A stretch of 64,000 nucleotides of DNA from Flavobacterium sp. (GTDB lineage Bacteria > Bacteroidota > Bacteroidia > Flavobacteriales > Flavobacteriaceae): contig NZ_JAMWYY010000006.1 in NCBI RefSeq assembly GCF_024305175.1, positions 21,753-85,752 on the forward strand, read 5' to 3'. How positions within the stretch are numbered: the first letter of the stretch is position 1; each line of letters opens with the position of its first letter. Of this stretch, positions 44,166 through 52,123 are shown one piece after another. The notes under the pieces are model-generated. The model was not told where the DNA came from, did no database searches, and was given only the letters and a program-made list of their open reading frames with translations. The position numbers and the translations under genes are program-made.

Positions 44166-45530
44166 ATGTACGCAATACTTGATATAGAAACCACAGGCGG
44201 ACAATTTAACGAAGAAGGGATTACCGAGATAGCCATATACCGCTATAACGGGCATGAAGTGACCGACCAGTTTATAAGCCTTATAAATCCGGAAAAGCCT
44301 ATACAGCCATTTGTTATAAAACTTACGGGCATAAATAATGCCATGCTGCGCAGTGCGCCCAAGTTTTATGAAATTGCGAAACGTATTATAGAAATTACCG
44401 ACGGCTGCATTATTGTAGCCCACAACGCCCAGTTTGACTACCGCGTGCTGCGCACTGAGTTCGAGAGGCTTGGTTACAATTATGAGCGCGAATCGTTATG
44501 CACGGTTGAGCTTTCTCAAAAACTGCTGCCCGAACAAAAATCGCACAGCCTGGGCAAGCTTGCCCGCGCGTTGGGTATCCCTGTTAGCGACAGGCACCGC
44601 GCCACCGGCGATGCGCTTGCCACAGTACAGCTTTTTAAGCTGCTGCTTGCAAAGGATGTAGAAAAACAAATTATGAAAAGCCTGGTAAAATCGGCTAACC
44701 CAAAGCCGCTTGCCAGTAAGCTGTTCGACCTTCTTGAAGGCATACCTCCGGTGCTGGGGCTTTACTATATTTACAAAGAAAATGGCGACCTGGTATATCT
44801 CGGCAGAAGCAGCAACATCAAAAAAAGGCTTAACCAGCATTTTACAGGTACTTCGCGCAAAGCAAAGAGGCTTCAGCGTGATGCCTATACCGTTAATTAT
44901 GAAGAAACAGGCAGCGAGCTTATTGCACTGTTAAAGGAGTGCCAGGAAGTAAAGATTAACAGGCCCGTTTATAACCGCGTTCAAAAAAATACTGTTCATC
45001 AGTTTGCGCTGTATGCAAAGAAAGATGAGAACGGATATATAACACTAAATATCGGTAAATCTGACGGAAGGAAAAAAGAAATACTTTCTTTCCCCGGAAT
45101 GACAGAAGCTAAAAGCGCGCTTTTTAAAATTACCGAAAAGTATAAACTCTGCCAGAAACTCACAGGGCTTGACCCTGATGCTAAAAAGAGCTGCTTTCCT
45201 TACACCTTGGGTAATTGCAATGGTGCCTGCATACAAAAGGAACCTGCCGAAGATTATAATAACCGCGTTACAGAGTTTATCAATAACAACAGCTTTAATC
45301 ACCAAAGTATGATTATTATTGATAAAGGCCGTACAATAGAAGAGCGCAGCGCGGTGCTTATAGAAAATGGCGTGTATAAAGGTTATGCTTTCTTCAATCT
45401 TAATTATCAGGTAAATAAACCTGAAATACTGAAGAATATACTGATACCCATGGAGCACAACCGCGATGTAAAAAATATAATACAGAGCTACATCCGGAAA
45501 AAGAGGGCGCTTAAAATAATAAGGCTCTAA
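44166..45530 (+). CDS. Exonuclease-GIY-YIG nuclease fusion protein
   Basis: 454 residues. The N-terminal DEDDh exonuclease (about 1-170) shows DIETTG, HNAQFDYRVL and HRATGDALAT, as in the DNA polymerase III epsilon subunit. The following GIY-YIG domain (about 195-275) has GLYYIYKENGDLVYLGRSSNIKKRL, quoted in part as LVYLGRS..IKKRL, as in UvrC. The C-terminal 170 residues contain a four-Cys-like stretch (KKSCFPYTLGNCNGAC) similar to the UvrC Cys-rich region. Fusions of this kind are known in Bacteroidota and are thought to act in DNA repair. Catalytic residues of both nucleases look intact. Separate from the channel gene that follows. Confidence 0.9.
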   Translation: MYAILDIETTGGQFNEEGITEIAIYRYNGHEVTDQFISLINPEKPIQPFVIKLTGINNAMLRSAPKFYEIAKRIIEITDGCIIVAHNAQFDYRVLRTEFERLGYNYERESLCTVELSQKLLPEQKSHSLGKLARALGIPVSDRHRATGDALATVQLFKLLLAKDVEKQIMKSLVKSANPKPLASKLFDLLEGIPPVLGLYYIYKENGDLVYLGRSSNIKKRLNQHFTGTSRKAKRLQRDAYTVNYEETGSELIALLKECQEVKINRPVYNRVQKNTVHQFALYAKKDENGYITLNIGKSDGRKKEILSFPGMTEAKSALFKITEKYKLCQKLTGLDPDAKKSCFPYTLGNCNGACIQKEPAEDYNNRVTEFINNNSFNHQSMIIIDKGRTIEERSAVLIENGVYKGYAFFNLNYQVNKPEILKNILIPMEHNRDVKNIIQSYIRKKRALKIIRL

Positions 45531-45541
45531 CCCATATTTAG

Positions 45542-45549
45542 TATCTTTG
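45542..45549 (+). promoter_or_regulatory. Possible -7 box of the ion channel gene
   Basis: TATCTTTG (TAnnTTTG) 26 bases before the ATG at 45576; no TTG at the -33 position. Confidence 0.4.
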
Positions 45550-45575
45550 GTACTATAAACTAACTGCCTGTTATT

Positions 45576-46385
45576 ATGCCCAAAAACTTTCGGCACAAAC
45601 TGCATGTAATTATTTATGAAGCCGACACGCCCGCAGGGAAGCTTTTTGATGTTGTACTGCTGATACTTATACTAATAAGCATTGTGGCTGTAATGCTTGA
45701 AAGTGTTGCAGGCATTAAAATTATATATGGCAGAGAGCTTGATATTATCGAGTGGGTTATTACTGCTTTTTTTACATTAGAATATATTGCACGTATTATA
45801 TCGGTACGAAAGCCTGCAAGTTATATTTTCAGCTTTTATGGCATTATAGATTTCCTTGCCATGATACCCAAGTATATCGATGTGCTTTTCCCGGGGCTCA
45901 GTTTTCTTATTTCAATAAGGGCATTACGGCTGCTGCGCGTATTCAGGATACTAAAGCTGGGGCGCTTTGTTGGCGCTTCAGATCAGTTGCTTACAGCACT
46001 TAAAAAAAGCCGTGTAAAAATTGCTGTATTCCTTTTTGGTGTTGTTGTCATTTGTATCATTATGGGTACAATGATGTATATTATTGAGGGCCCTGAAAGT
46101 GGTTTTAAGAATATCCCGATAAGCATTTACTGGACAATAGTGACATTAACAACAGTTGGCTTTGGCGATATTACCCCTATAACACCTTTGGGGCAGTTTC
46201 TTTCCTCGCTCATTATGATAATGGGTTACGGCATTATTGCGGTACCCACGGGCCTTGTAACAGCACAATTTATGCAGGAAGGCAATGTACAGCAAAACAC
46301 ACAGGTTTGCCGGGTTTGCAATGCTAACCGCCACAGGGATGATGCTGAATATTGTTACAATTGCGGTGCGCACCTTCAAAAATAA
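45576..46385 (+). CDS. Voltage-gated-type potassium channel with C-terminal zinc ribbon
   Basis: 269 residues. Six-helix channel: S1-S4 in the first 150 residues, with a voltage-sensor-like S4 (IRALRLLRVFRILKLGRF; Arg/Lys every third position, about 111-128), then S5, a pore helix and the filter TVGFGD (near residue 192; GFGD rather than GYGD, K+ type) and S6. After S6, two CxxC knuckles (CRVCNANRHRDDAEYCYNC, about residues 245-263) suggest a zinc ribbon on the cytosolic tail. This combination is unusual. miaA starts 2 bases after the stop. Confidence 0.88.
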   Translation: MPKNFRHKLHVIIYEADTPAGKLFDVVLLILILISIVAVMLESVAGIKIIYGRELDIIEWVITAFFTLEYIARIISVRKPASYIFSFYGIIDFLAMIPKYIDVLFPGLSFLISIRALRLLRVFRILKLGRFVGASDQLLTALKKSRVKIAVFLFGVVVICIIMGTMMYIIEGPESGFKNIPISIYWTIVTLTTVGFGDITPITPLGQFLSSLIMIMGYGIIAVPTGLVTAQFMQEGNVQQNTQVCRVCNANRHRDDAEYCYNCGAHLQK

Positions 46386-46387
46386 AA

Positions 46388-47317
46388 ATGACACATCATA
46401 AACAAAATAAGTATTTAATTTCCATAGTCGGCCCGACAGCAATTGGCAAGACAGCACTCTCCATTCAGCTTGCCCAACATTATAAATGCCCTATTATATC
46501 TGCCGACAGCAGGCAGTTCTTTAATGAAATGGCTATTGGTACAGCCGTACCATCTGAAGATGAACTGGCTGCCGCAAAGCATTATTTTATTCAGAACATT
46601 AGTATAAAAGATACTTATACGGTTGGCGATTTTGAGCGCGATACCATAGCACTGCTTGATGATTTGTATAAAGAGCATGATGTGGTAGTTATGGTAGGCG
46701 GTTCCGGTTTATATATAGATGCGGTGCTTAAAGGCTTTGATGATTTTCCTGACATAGATGCATCGGTAAGGGAATATATTATTGAAAATTATAACCGGCA
46801 CGGCATAACATGGCTACAGCAGGAGCTTGAAAAGCATGACCCGGAGCATTATGAACGTGTAGCCAAAGAAAATCCGCAGCGGATGATGCGTGCGCTTGAA
46901 GTATGCATTGGTACGGGTAAACCTTACTCTTCTTTCCTCAATATTAAAAAAAACAGCCGCAATTTTACACCGGTACTTGTCGGGCTTGATGCTGACAGGG
47001 ATCTGATGTATGAGCGCATTAACAGGCGGGTAGATATCATGATGGATTGCGGCCTTCTGGAAGAAGCGAAAGCACTTTATGAATATAAAGAGTATAACGC
47101 GTTGCAAACGGTAGGCTACAGAGAACTTTTTGCCTATTTTAACGGAGACTATACTTTAGAAACCGCTGTAGAAGAAATAAAAAAGAACACACGCCGCTTT
47201 GCTAAAAGGCAAATGACATGGTTCAGGCGCAATTATGCCATAACATGGTTCAACTTTACAACACCTGCCGAAACAATTATACAACACATAAACGAAACGA
47301 TACATGCCGATAGCTGA
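46388..47317 (+). CDS. miaA: tRNA dimethylallyltransferase
   Basis: 309 residues from the ATG at 46388 (MTHHKQNKYLISIVGPTAIGKTALS); an in-frame ATG at 46352 lies inside the channel gene. Adds dimethylallyl to A37 of tRNAs reading UNN codons. P-loop GPTAIGKT near residue 15, the DSRQFF motif near 39, GGSGLYIDAV near 105 and the C-terminal RRFAKRQMTWFRR. Its 3' end overlaps the thioesterase gene by 14 bases. Confidence 0.95.
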   Translation: MTHHKQNKYLISIVGPTAIGKTALSIQLAQHYKCPIISADSRQFFNEMAIGTAVPSEDELAAAKHYFIQNISIKDTYTVGDFERDTIALLDDLYKEHDVVVMVGGSGLYIDAVLKGFDDFPDIDASVREYIIENYNRHGITWLQQELEKHDPEHYERVAKENPQRMMRALEVCIGTGKPYSSFLNIKKNSRNFTPVLVGLDADRDLMYERINRRVDIMMDCGLLEEAKALYEYKEYNALQTVGYRELFAYFNGDYTLETAVEEIKKNTRRFAKRQMTWFRRNYAITWFNFTTPAETIIQHINETIHADS

Positions 47318-48044
47318 TAATTTTACATCTGTTTACAGCCAGGAATGGGAAATAAACTTTTTGCAATGCCACCCCAACGGCTACCTTAAACAGACGGAGC
47401 TTTGTAATTTATTACAGCTTACAGCAGGCTCTCATGCAGAAATGGGAGGCATGAGCTTTACCGATATGCAGCAGCAAAACCAGGCATGGGTACTGAGCCG
47501 TATGCGTGTCGAAATTGACGAGCTGCCCAAATGGCGCGATAAAGTCACCGTTACCACCTGGATTGTAGATTTACAGGGCTCACGCTCTGTAAGGGCATTA
47601 GAGATGTGGCTTAATGGTAAAAAAATTGTAGGCTCACTTACCTACTGGGCTGTTTTTAATACAAGTTTGAGAAAATCGGAAGCACTGGTGCTGCCACACG
47701 ACCATTTTGAAAAATATCCTGACAGGTTACCTACAGAGGAAGCGTTTGCTAAAGTAGAGCTTAACCGGGAGAGTAATATTGTGGCAGAACGCAGGGTGGT
47801 ATTATCTGACCTTGATATTGTTTTTCATGCCAATAATGTAAAATACCTGGAATGGTGCTTTGATACGCTTGATTATAAGCCCCTGCTAAGGCAACAGCTA
47901 AAAAGTTTTGACATGAACTTTTTACGTGAGCTTAAATATAATGACGAAGTAAAAATTTTTAGTGGAGAAGCCGGTAAGCAACAGTATTTTACCATCCAAA
48001 AACACGAAAAACCATGCTTTGCGCTCGAGCTGAATTGGAAATAA
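47304..48044 (+). CDS. Acyl-ACP thioesterase family protein
   Basis: 246 residues of the plant-type acyl-ACP thioesterase family (two hot-dog domains). The N-terminal half has QLTAGSHAEMGGMSF-like text (here LQLTAGSHAEMGG) and RMRVEIDELPKWRDKVTV, then WLNGKKIVGSLTYWAVF; the C-terminal half has VVLSDLDIVFHANNVKYLEWCFD, in which the conserved Asp-Asn-His triad region (DLDIVFHANN) lies. It would release fatty acids from acyl carrier protein. It starts within the last 14 bases of miaA. Confidence 0.9.
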   Translation: MPIADNFTSVYSQEWEINFLQCHPNGYLKQTELCNLLQLTAGSHAEMGGMSFTDMQQQNQAWVLSRMRVEIDELPKWRDKVTVTTWIVDLQGSRSVRALEMWLNGKKIVGSLTYWAVFNTSLRKSEALVLPHDHFEKYPDRLPTEEAFAKVELNRESNIVAERRVVLSDLDIVFHANNVKYLEWCFDTLDYKPLLRQQLKSFDMNFLRELKYNDEVKIFSGEAGKQQYFTIQKHEKPCFALELNWK

Positions 48045-48046
48045 AA

Positions 48047-48086
48047 AACCACATTGCACTATGCTTTACAGCAAATACAATGTGGC
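48047..48086 (-). terminator. Possible terminator of the response regulator gene
   Basis: CCACATTG / CAATGTGG arms separated by 24 bases, with an A-run on the plus strand (T-tail for the minus strand). The loop is long, so the strength is uncertain. Confidence 0.5.
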
Positions 48087-48101
48087 TATAACATAATAGA
48101 A

Positions 48102-48827
48102 TTATTTCTGTTCTTCAGAAACCTTATTCTTCACCACAAGGCGGAAACCTTCACCGTGAATGTTAAGTATTTCTACATCCTCATCCGGCTTAAGGTATTT
48201 CCTCAGCTTGGCGATATAAACGTCCATACTCCTTGATGTAAAGTAGTTGTCGTCCCTCCATATCTTAGTAAGGGCAAGTTCCCTTGGCATCAAATCATTT
48301 TCATGAAGTGCCAGCATTTTAAGCAGCTCATTTTCTTTTGGCGAAAGCTTTATAGGCTCATCATTCTCAAATGTAAGGAAACGCAGCTTGCTGTTAAGAT
48401 GGAATTTACCAATCTGGAACTCAAACTTGGTATTATCCGTTTTGGTTTCAGAAGCTTTTCTCTGGATGATAGCTTTAATTTTCATTAAAAGCACTTCAGA
48501 GTCAAAAGGCTTGTTAAGGTAATCATCAGCACCTACTTTATACCCTTTAAGCACATCTTCTTTCATAGATTTTGCCGTAAGGAAAATAATAGGCACCTCT
48601 TTGTTTTTTTCCCTTATTTCGCGGGCAAGGGTATAACCGTCTTTATAAGGCATCATAACATCCAGTATGCAAAGGTCGAAGTTATCTTTTTTAAACTTCT
48701 CAAAACCTTCCATCCCGTTTTTTGCCAGTGTCACATCAAAATCATTAATTAACAGATAGTCTTTCAGCACCGCTCCAAAATTAGGATCGTCTTCAACCAA
48801 AAGAATCTTTTTGTTTACTTCTTCCAT
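48102..48827 (-). CDS. rprY: Response regulator transcription factor, OmpR/RprY type
   Basis: 241 residues. The receiver domain (1-120) has the acidic pair LVEDDPNFG, the phospho-acceptor Asp in LCILDVMMPYKDG near residue 56 and FLTAK...LNKPF (Lys switch). The winged-helix output domain (about 135-235) has the MPRELALTKIW and YFTSRSMDVYIAKLRKYLK motifs of OmpR/PhoB proteins. It follows the histidine kinase gene by 4 bases on the same strand. In Bacteroides the RprX/RprY pair is similar; the regulon here is unknown. Confidence 0.92.
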   Translation of the reverse strand: MEEVNKKILLVEDDPNFGAVLKDYLLINDFDVTLAKNGMEGFEKFKKDNFDLCILDVMMPYKDGYTLAREIREKNKEVPIIFLTAKSMKEDVLKGYKVGADDYLNKPFDSEVLLMKIKAIIQRKASETKTDNTKFEFQIGKFHLNSKLRFLTFENDEPIKLSPKENELLKMLALHENDLMPRELALTKIWRDDNYFTSRSMDVYIAKLRKYLKPDEDVEILNIHGEGFRLVVKNKVSEEQK

Positions 48828-48831
48828 ATTT

Positions 48832-50373
48832 TTAATTTATTAGAGGCATTTTTATTATAAAGGTACTCCCCTTCCCTTTTTCACTTTCTACGTATATATT
48901 ACAGTTATGATCGTCTATTATCCTTTTTACATAAGCAAGCCCCAGGCCGTGCCCTTTTACATTATGTATATCGCCGGTATGCTCGCGATAAAACTTTTCA
49001 AAAATACGTTTTACCGTATTTTTACTCATTCCCAGACCTTTATCCTCAATTTTAATTAAGATGAAATCCTTTACATTTTCAGTATAAATATCTATAACGG
49101 GTTCATCGGGAGAATATTTTATGGCATTATCTAAAATATTAACTAAAACGTTTGTAAAATGCACATCATTTAACAAAGCCGTAGTCCTTTTAGCTTCAAA
49201 ATGCCTTGTAAGGGTTCCGTGGCGAGCTTCAATAATCAAATGAACGTGTTCTATTGCATCTTCTATAACTTCATGCACATCGGCCTGCTCTTTAGTTATA
49301 TCAAGCTCTTTCTTATCAAGCTTACTTATTTGCAGTACGTTTTCTACCTGAGAGTGCATCCTTTTGTTCTCATCTCTTATCATTTGCAGGTAGCGCTGCA
49401 CCTTTTCAGCATCGTTAAGTATCTTCGGGTTACGGATGGCATCAAGCGCAAGGTTTATAGTTGCAATAGGCGTTTTAAACTCATGCGTCATGTTATTGAT
49501 AAAATCCGTTTTTATTTCAGATATCTGCTTCTGTTTTATCAGCTGGTTTATTGCGCTAAGGTAGGCTATGATAATTATAAGCGTAAATATCAGCGACAAA
49601 GAGGTTATCCCGAAAATAGACGAAAGTATAAACGACTGCTTTTCAGGAAAAGCCACCACAAGCCTGTAACCGGGGTTGCCATCACGCTCAGAGTATATAT
49701 TATGCTCATAAGACGTCTCGTCGTCCCATTGCAGCCCTTCAGATCGTATTTTTGTAGCAAGGCCATTTTTATAGATACCATATTCAAAATGAGTGTCTAC
49801 ACCATTTTGGCTTAGCTCTGTTTTTAAAGTTTCACGCAGCCAGTCTTTAGTAACTCTTTTTTCCAGCGGGTTTTGCTCCCTGAAATCCCTTAGGTACATA
49901 TCAAGCTGGTACTGTTGCCACACCTCCATATCACCCTGCTTGCCATTGCGCGGTTTTTGATTGCGCTGTTGGCGCTTATCAGCATTAACCGGTAACGAAT
50001 CTGTAAGATATTCACCAGCTTCCTGGTTATCAAAGAACAAATTATAATCCCTCTGGCTCATGCTATCAGAATAGATAACTTTTTTACCAGTATTTTTAGG
50101 TTTAGACCTGTTATAATATGTAAGCATTTCTTCGCGCTGGGGGTTCCTGCCTGCACTGTCCCTAAAATGGGTATAAAGCGCATAAAACTCATGCCTGTCA
50201 TTAGCCTGCAGCTTAGAGGCAACTTTGCCTAAAACCTGCTGGATGTGAAACCTGAACTGCTCATCATTATTTTTTAAAGATGAATTAACCCAGTAAAGCT
50301 GTACAAGAATAATGCCTATCAGGGATAGGCTCATAAAAAATACCAGTAAGCGAAACCGCGTCTTATTCATCAT
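48832..50373 (-). CDS. Sensor histidine kinase, partner of the RprY-like regulator
   Basis: About 513 residues. Two transmembrane helices flank a large extracytoplasmic sensor (N-terminal helix about 8-26, second about 255-277, SLSLIFTLIIIIAYLSAI). The HisKA phospho-acceptor His is in NNMTHEFKTPIATINLALDA near residue 295. HATPase motifs are NILDNAIKYSP (N box), DKGLGMS (G1) and GHGLGLAYVKRI (G2). Three adjacent starts (GTG, ATG, ATG) are possible; I use the ATG at 50373. The sensor domain is rich in Asn, Gln, Lys and Arg and is not a family I recognise. coaE lies 59 bases upstream. Confidence 0.92.
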   Translation of the reverse strand: MMNKTRFRLLVFFMSLSLIGIILVQLYWVNSSLKNNDEQFRFHIQQVLGKVASKLQANDRHEFYALYTHFRDSAGRNPQREEMLTYYNRSKPKNTGKKVIYSDSMSQRDYNLFFDNQEAGEYLTDSLPVNADKRQQRNQKPRNGKQGDMEVWQQYQLDMYLRDFREQNPLEKRVTKDWLRETLKTELSQNGVDTHFEYGIYKNGLATKIRSEGLQWDDETSYEHNIYSERDGNPGYRLVVAFPEKQSFILSSIFGITSLSLIFTLIIIIAYLSAINQLIKQKQISEIKTDFINNMTHEFKTPIATINLALDAIRNPKILNDAEKVQRYLQMIRDENKRMHSQVENVLQISKLDKKELDITKEQADVHEVIEDAIEHVHLIIEARHGTLTRHFEAKRTTALLNDVHFTNVLVNILDNAIKYSPDEPVIDIYTENVKDFILIKIEDKGLGMSKNTVKRIFEKFYREHTGDIHNVKGHGLGLAYVKRIIDDHNCNIYVESEKGKGSTFIIKMPLIN

Positions 50374-50431
50374 CACAAAATTAACATTTTAACACTCATT
50401 ACCTTATAAGATTAACCAAACATTAACAGCA

Positions 50432-51025
50432 TCAATCAGTTATTTCTGAATTGATGGCACTGATGATGTTATCAGCCTGTTCCTTAGCAATTTCAAGGCT
50501 TTCGTTAGTAATTATATAGTTGCTGAGTGCTTCTTTTTTTTCATCTTCCCATTGGTTAGCCATACGTGCCAGTACATTTTCGCGGCTTACATTATCACGA
50601 TTCATAACTCTTTTTATGCGTACTTCTTTTGGCGCTGTAACCAGTATTACAGCATCGCAATTTTTATAACTACCGCTTTCAAATAAAATGGCAGCTTCCT
50701 TTATTACAAATTTAGCAGCGTTGTGCTGCTTAACCCATTCCTCGAAATGACGGCTTACTTTAGGATGTATAATAGCATTAAGCTGTTTAAGTTTTTCGGG
50801 ATTATTAAAAACTACTTCAGAGAGTTTTTTCCTGTCCGGCTGCCCATCTGTAAATACAATTTCGCCAAAAACTTCTTTAACTTGTGCCGAAGCTTCAGAT
50901 GCATACAATATCTTCTTCGCCTGGTCGTCAGCTATATAAACAGGCACACCTTTAGAGGCAAAATAAGCCGCTATGGTACTTTTGCCACTTCCAATGCCGC
51001 CGGTAAGGCCAATAATCTTTGTCAT
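50432..51025 (-). CDS. coaE: Dephospho-CoA kinase
   Basis: 197 residues, last step of coenzyme A synthesis. P-loop GLTGGIGSGKSTIAAYF at the N-terminus, then the CoA-binding region with VYIADDQAKKILY, IIHPKVSRHFEEWV and the LFESGSYKNCDAVILVTAP motif. The ATG overlaps the stop of the glycosyltransferase gene by 4 bases (ATGA). coaD, the preceding pathway step, is elsewhere in the window. Confidence 0.95.
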   Translation of the reverse strand: MTKIIGLTGGIGSGKSTIAAYFASKGVPVYIADDQAKKILYASEASAQVKEVFGEIVFTDGQPDRKKLSEVVFNNPEKLKQLNAIIHPKVSRHFEEWVKQHNAAKFVIKEAAILFESGSYKNCDAVILVTAPKEVRIKRVMNRDNVSRENVLARMANQWEDEKKEALSNYIITNESLEIAKEQADNIISAINSEITD

Positions 51026-52020
51026 TTCTTAAAAAATAGCTCAGGAAAAGCTCTTTGAGGATTGATGCCCATAAGATGCACTTTTATAAAAGACTTCATG
51101 TAGCCAATACCATAGCCATAAAACTGTATGCATACCGCTACCAATGAATATAAACCGATTGTGAGACTTTTATTTTGCACTGTTGATATAACTACTATAA
51201 AAAACAGATACAAAATATAAAGATAAAAAAGCAGATGTACATTAATTAACAATGCTATAAGAGAAAATACGAAACCAATCACAAAAAGTGCAGGAAAAAC
51301 ATAGGTTATCTTTTTGTGTTCGGGGTGCCAAAGGTCGAGTATAGGGCGTGCCTTACCGAATTTATTTACCTGCTTATAAAATTTTTGCCAGTCAATCCTG
51401 CGCTTGTGGTACACATAGCAATCGGGATATAAAAGGGTTTTATATCCCATTTTCCAGAGGCGTAAAGAAAGGTCGGGGTCTTCGCCCGGATGTATGTCCC
51501 CAAATCCGCCCGAAGCCTCGAAAGCCTCTCTGGAAAGCCCCATATTAAAACTTCTCGGCTGAAATTTCTCTATTTTCTCTGAAGCCCCTCTAATACCGCC
51601 CGTGGTCACAAAAGAGGTCATGGTAAAATTAATAGCTTTTTGTATATCGGTAAACGAATCCAGCGCAGCATCAGGGCCGCCAAAGCAATCGGCATAATCA
51701 GCCGCAAGCTTTTGTGCTGTGTTGGTAAGATAATTTTCAGGGATAATGCAATCAGAGTCAAGTATAATAAAATAGTTCCCCTTTGCCCTCTTCATGCCAT
51801 AGTTCCGGGAATCGCCAGGCCCCGAATTGGCTTTAAAATAATAGGAAATAAAAAGCTTACCCTCATAGGCATTAACCACATCGGTACAGGTTACTGAAGA
51901 GCCATCTTCAATAATTACCACTTCAAACTGCTCTTTATAAGTTTGCCTGCAAAGGCTTGCAAGAAGCTCATCTATCTCTTCGGGCCTGTTATATACAGGT
52001 ATTATAAGGGAAAATAACAT
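51022..52020 (-). CDS. Family 2 glycosyltransferase, membrane-associated
   Basis: 332 residues from the ATG at 52020 (MLFSLIIPVYNRPEEIDELLA); the Met at 52038 is upstream in frame. The GT-A catalytic domain (about 1-225) has the SLIIPVYNR start, the DSDCIIPENYL acidic metal site near residue 88 (DxD-like) and GEDPDLSLRLWKMGYKT (ED motif) near 180. Two hydrophobic helices occur near residues 235-275 and 280-310. It probably transfers sugars to an envelope glycan or lipid; the acceptor is unknown. It is translationally coupled to coaE. Confidence 0.9.
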   Translation of the reverse strand: MLFSLIIPVYNRPEEIDELLASLCRQTYKEQFEVVIIEDGSSVTCTDVVNAYEGKLFISYYFKANSGPGDSRNYGMKRAKGNYFIILDSDCIIPENYLTNTAQKLAADYADCFGGPDAALDSFTDIQKAINFTMTSFVTTGGIRGASEKIEKFQPRSFNMGLSREAFEASGGFGDIHPGEDPDLSLRLWKMGYKTLLYPDCYVYHKRRIDWQKFYKQVNKFGKARPILDLWHPEHKKITYVFPALFVIGFVFSLIALLINVHLLFYLYILYLFFIVVISTVQNKSLTIGLYSLVAVCIQFYGYGIGYMKSFIKVHLMGINPQRAFPELFFKK

Positions 52021-52070
52021 CCACGTAATTTTTAACAAAAATAACGTTTTTACAGTATTATTATAAAAAA

Positions 52071-52099
52071 AGAACCGATGGCTACTGCCATCGGTTCAA
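52071..52099 (-). terminator. Terminator of the giant T9SS gene 52124-57913
   Basis: GAACCGATGGC / GCCATCGGTTC arms with a 4-7 base loop and seven A on the plus strand (T-tail for the minus strand). Confidence 0.9.
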
Positions 52100-52123
52100 C
52101 TAATTAAAAACTAATAATTACAA

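Noticed and set aside
45045..45605. Minus-strand open frame of 186 codons opposite the exonuclease-GIY-YIG gene
   Set aside because: It lies wholly opposite conserved coding sequence, with composition typical of an antisense shadow.
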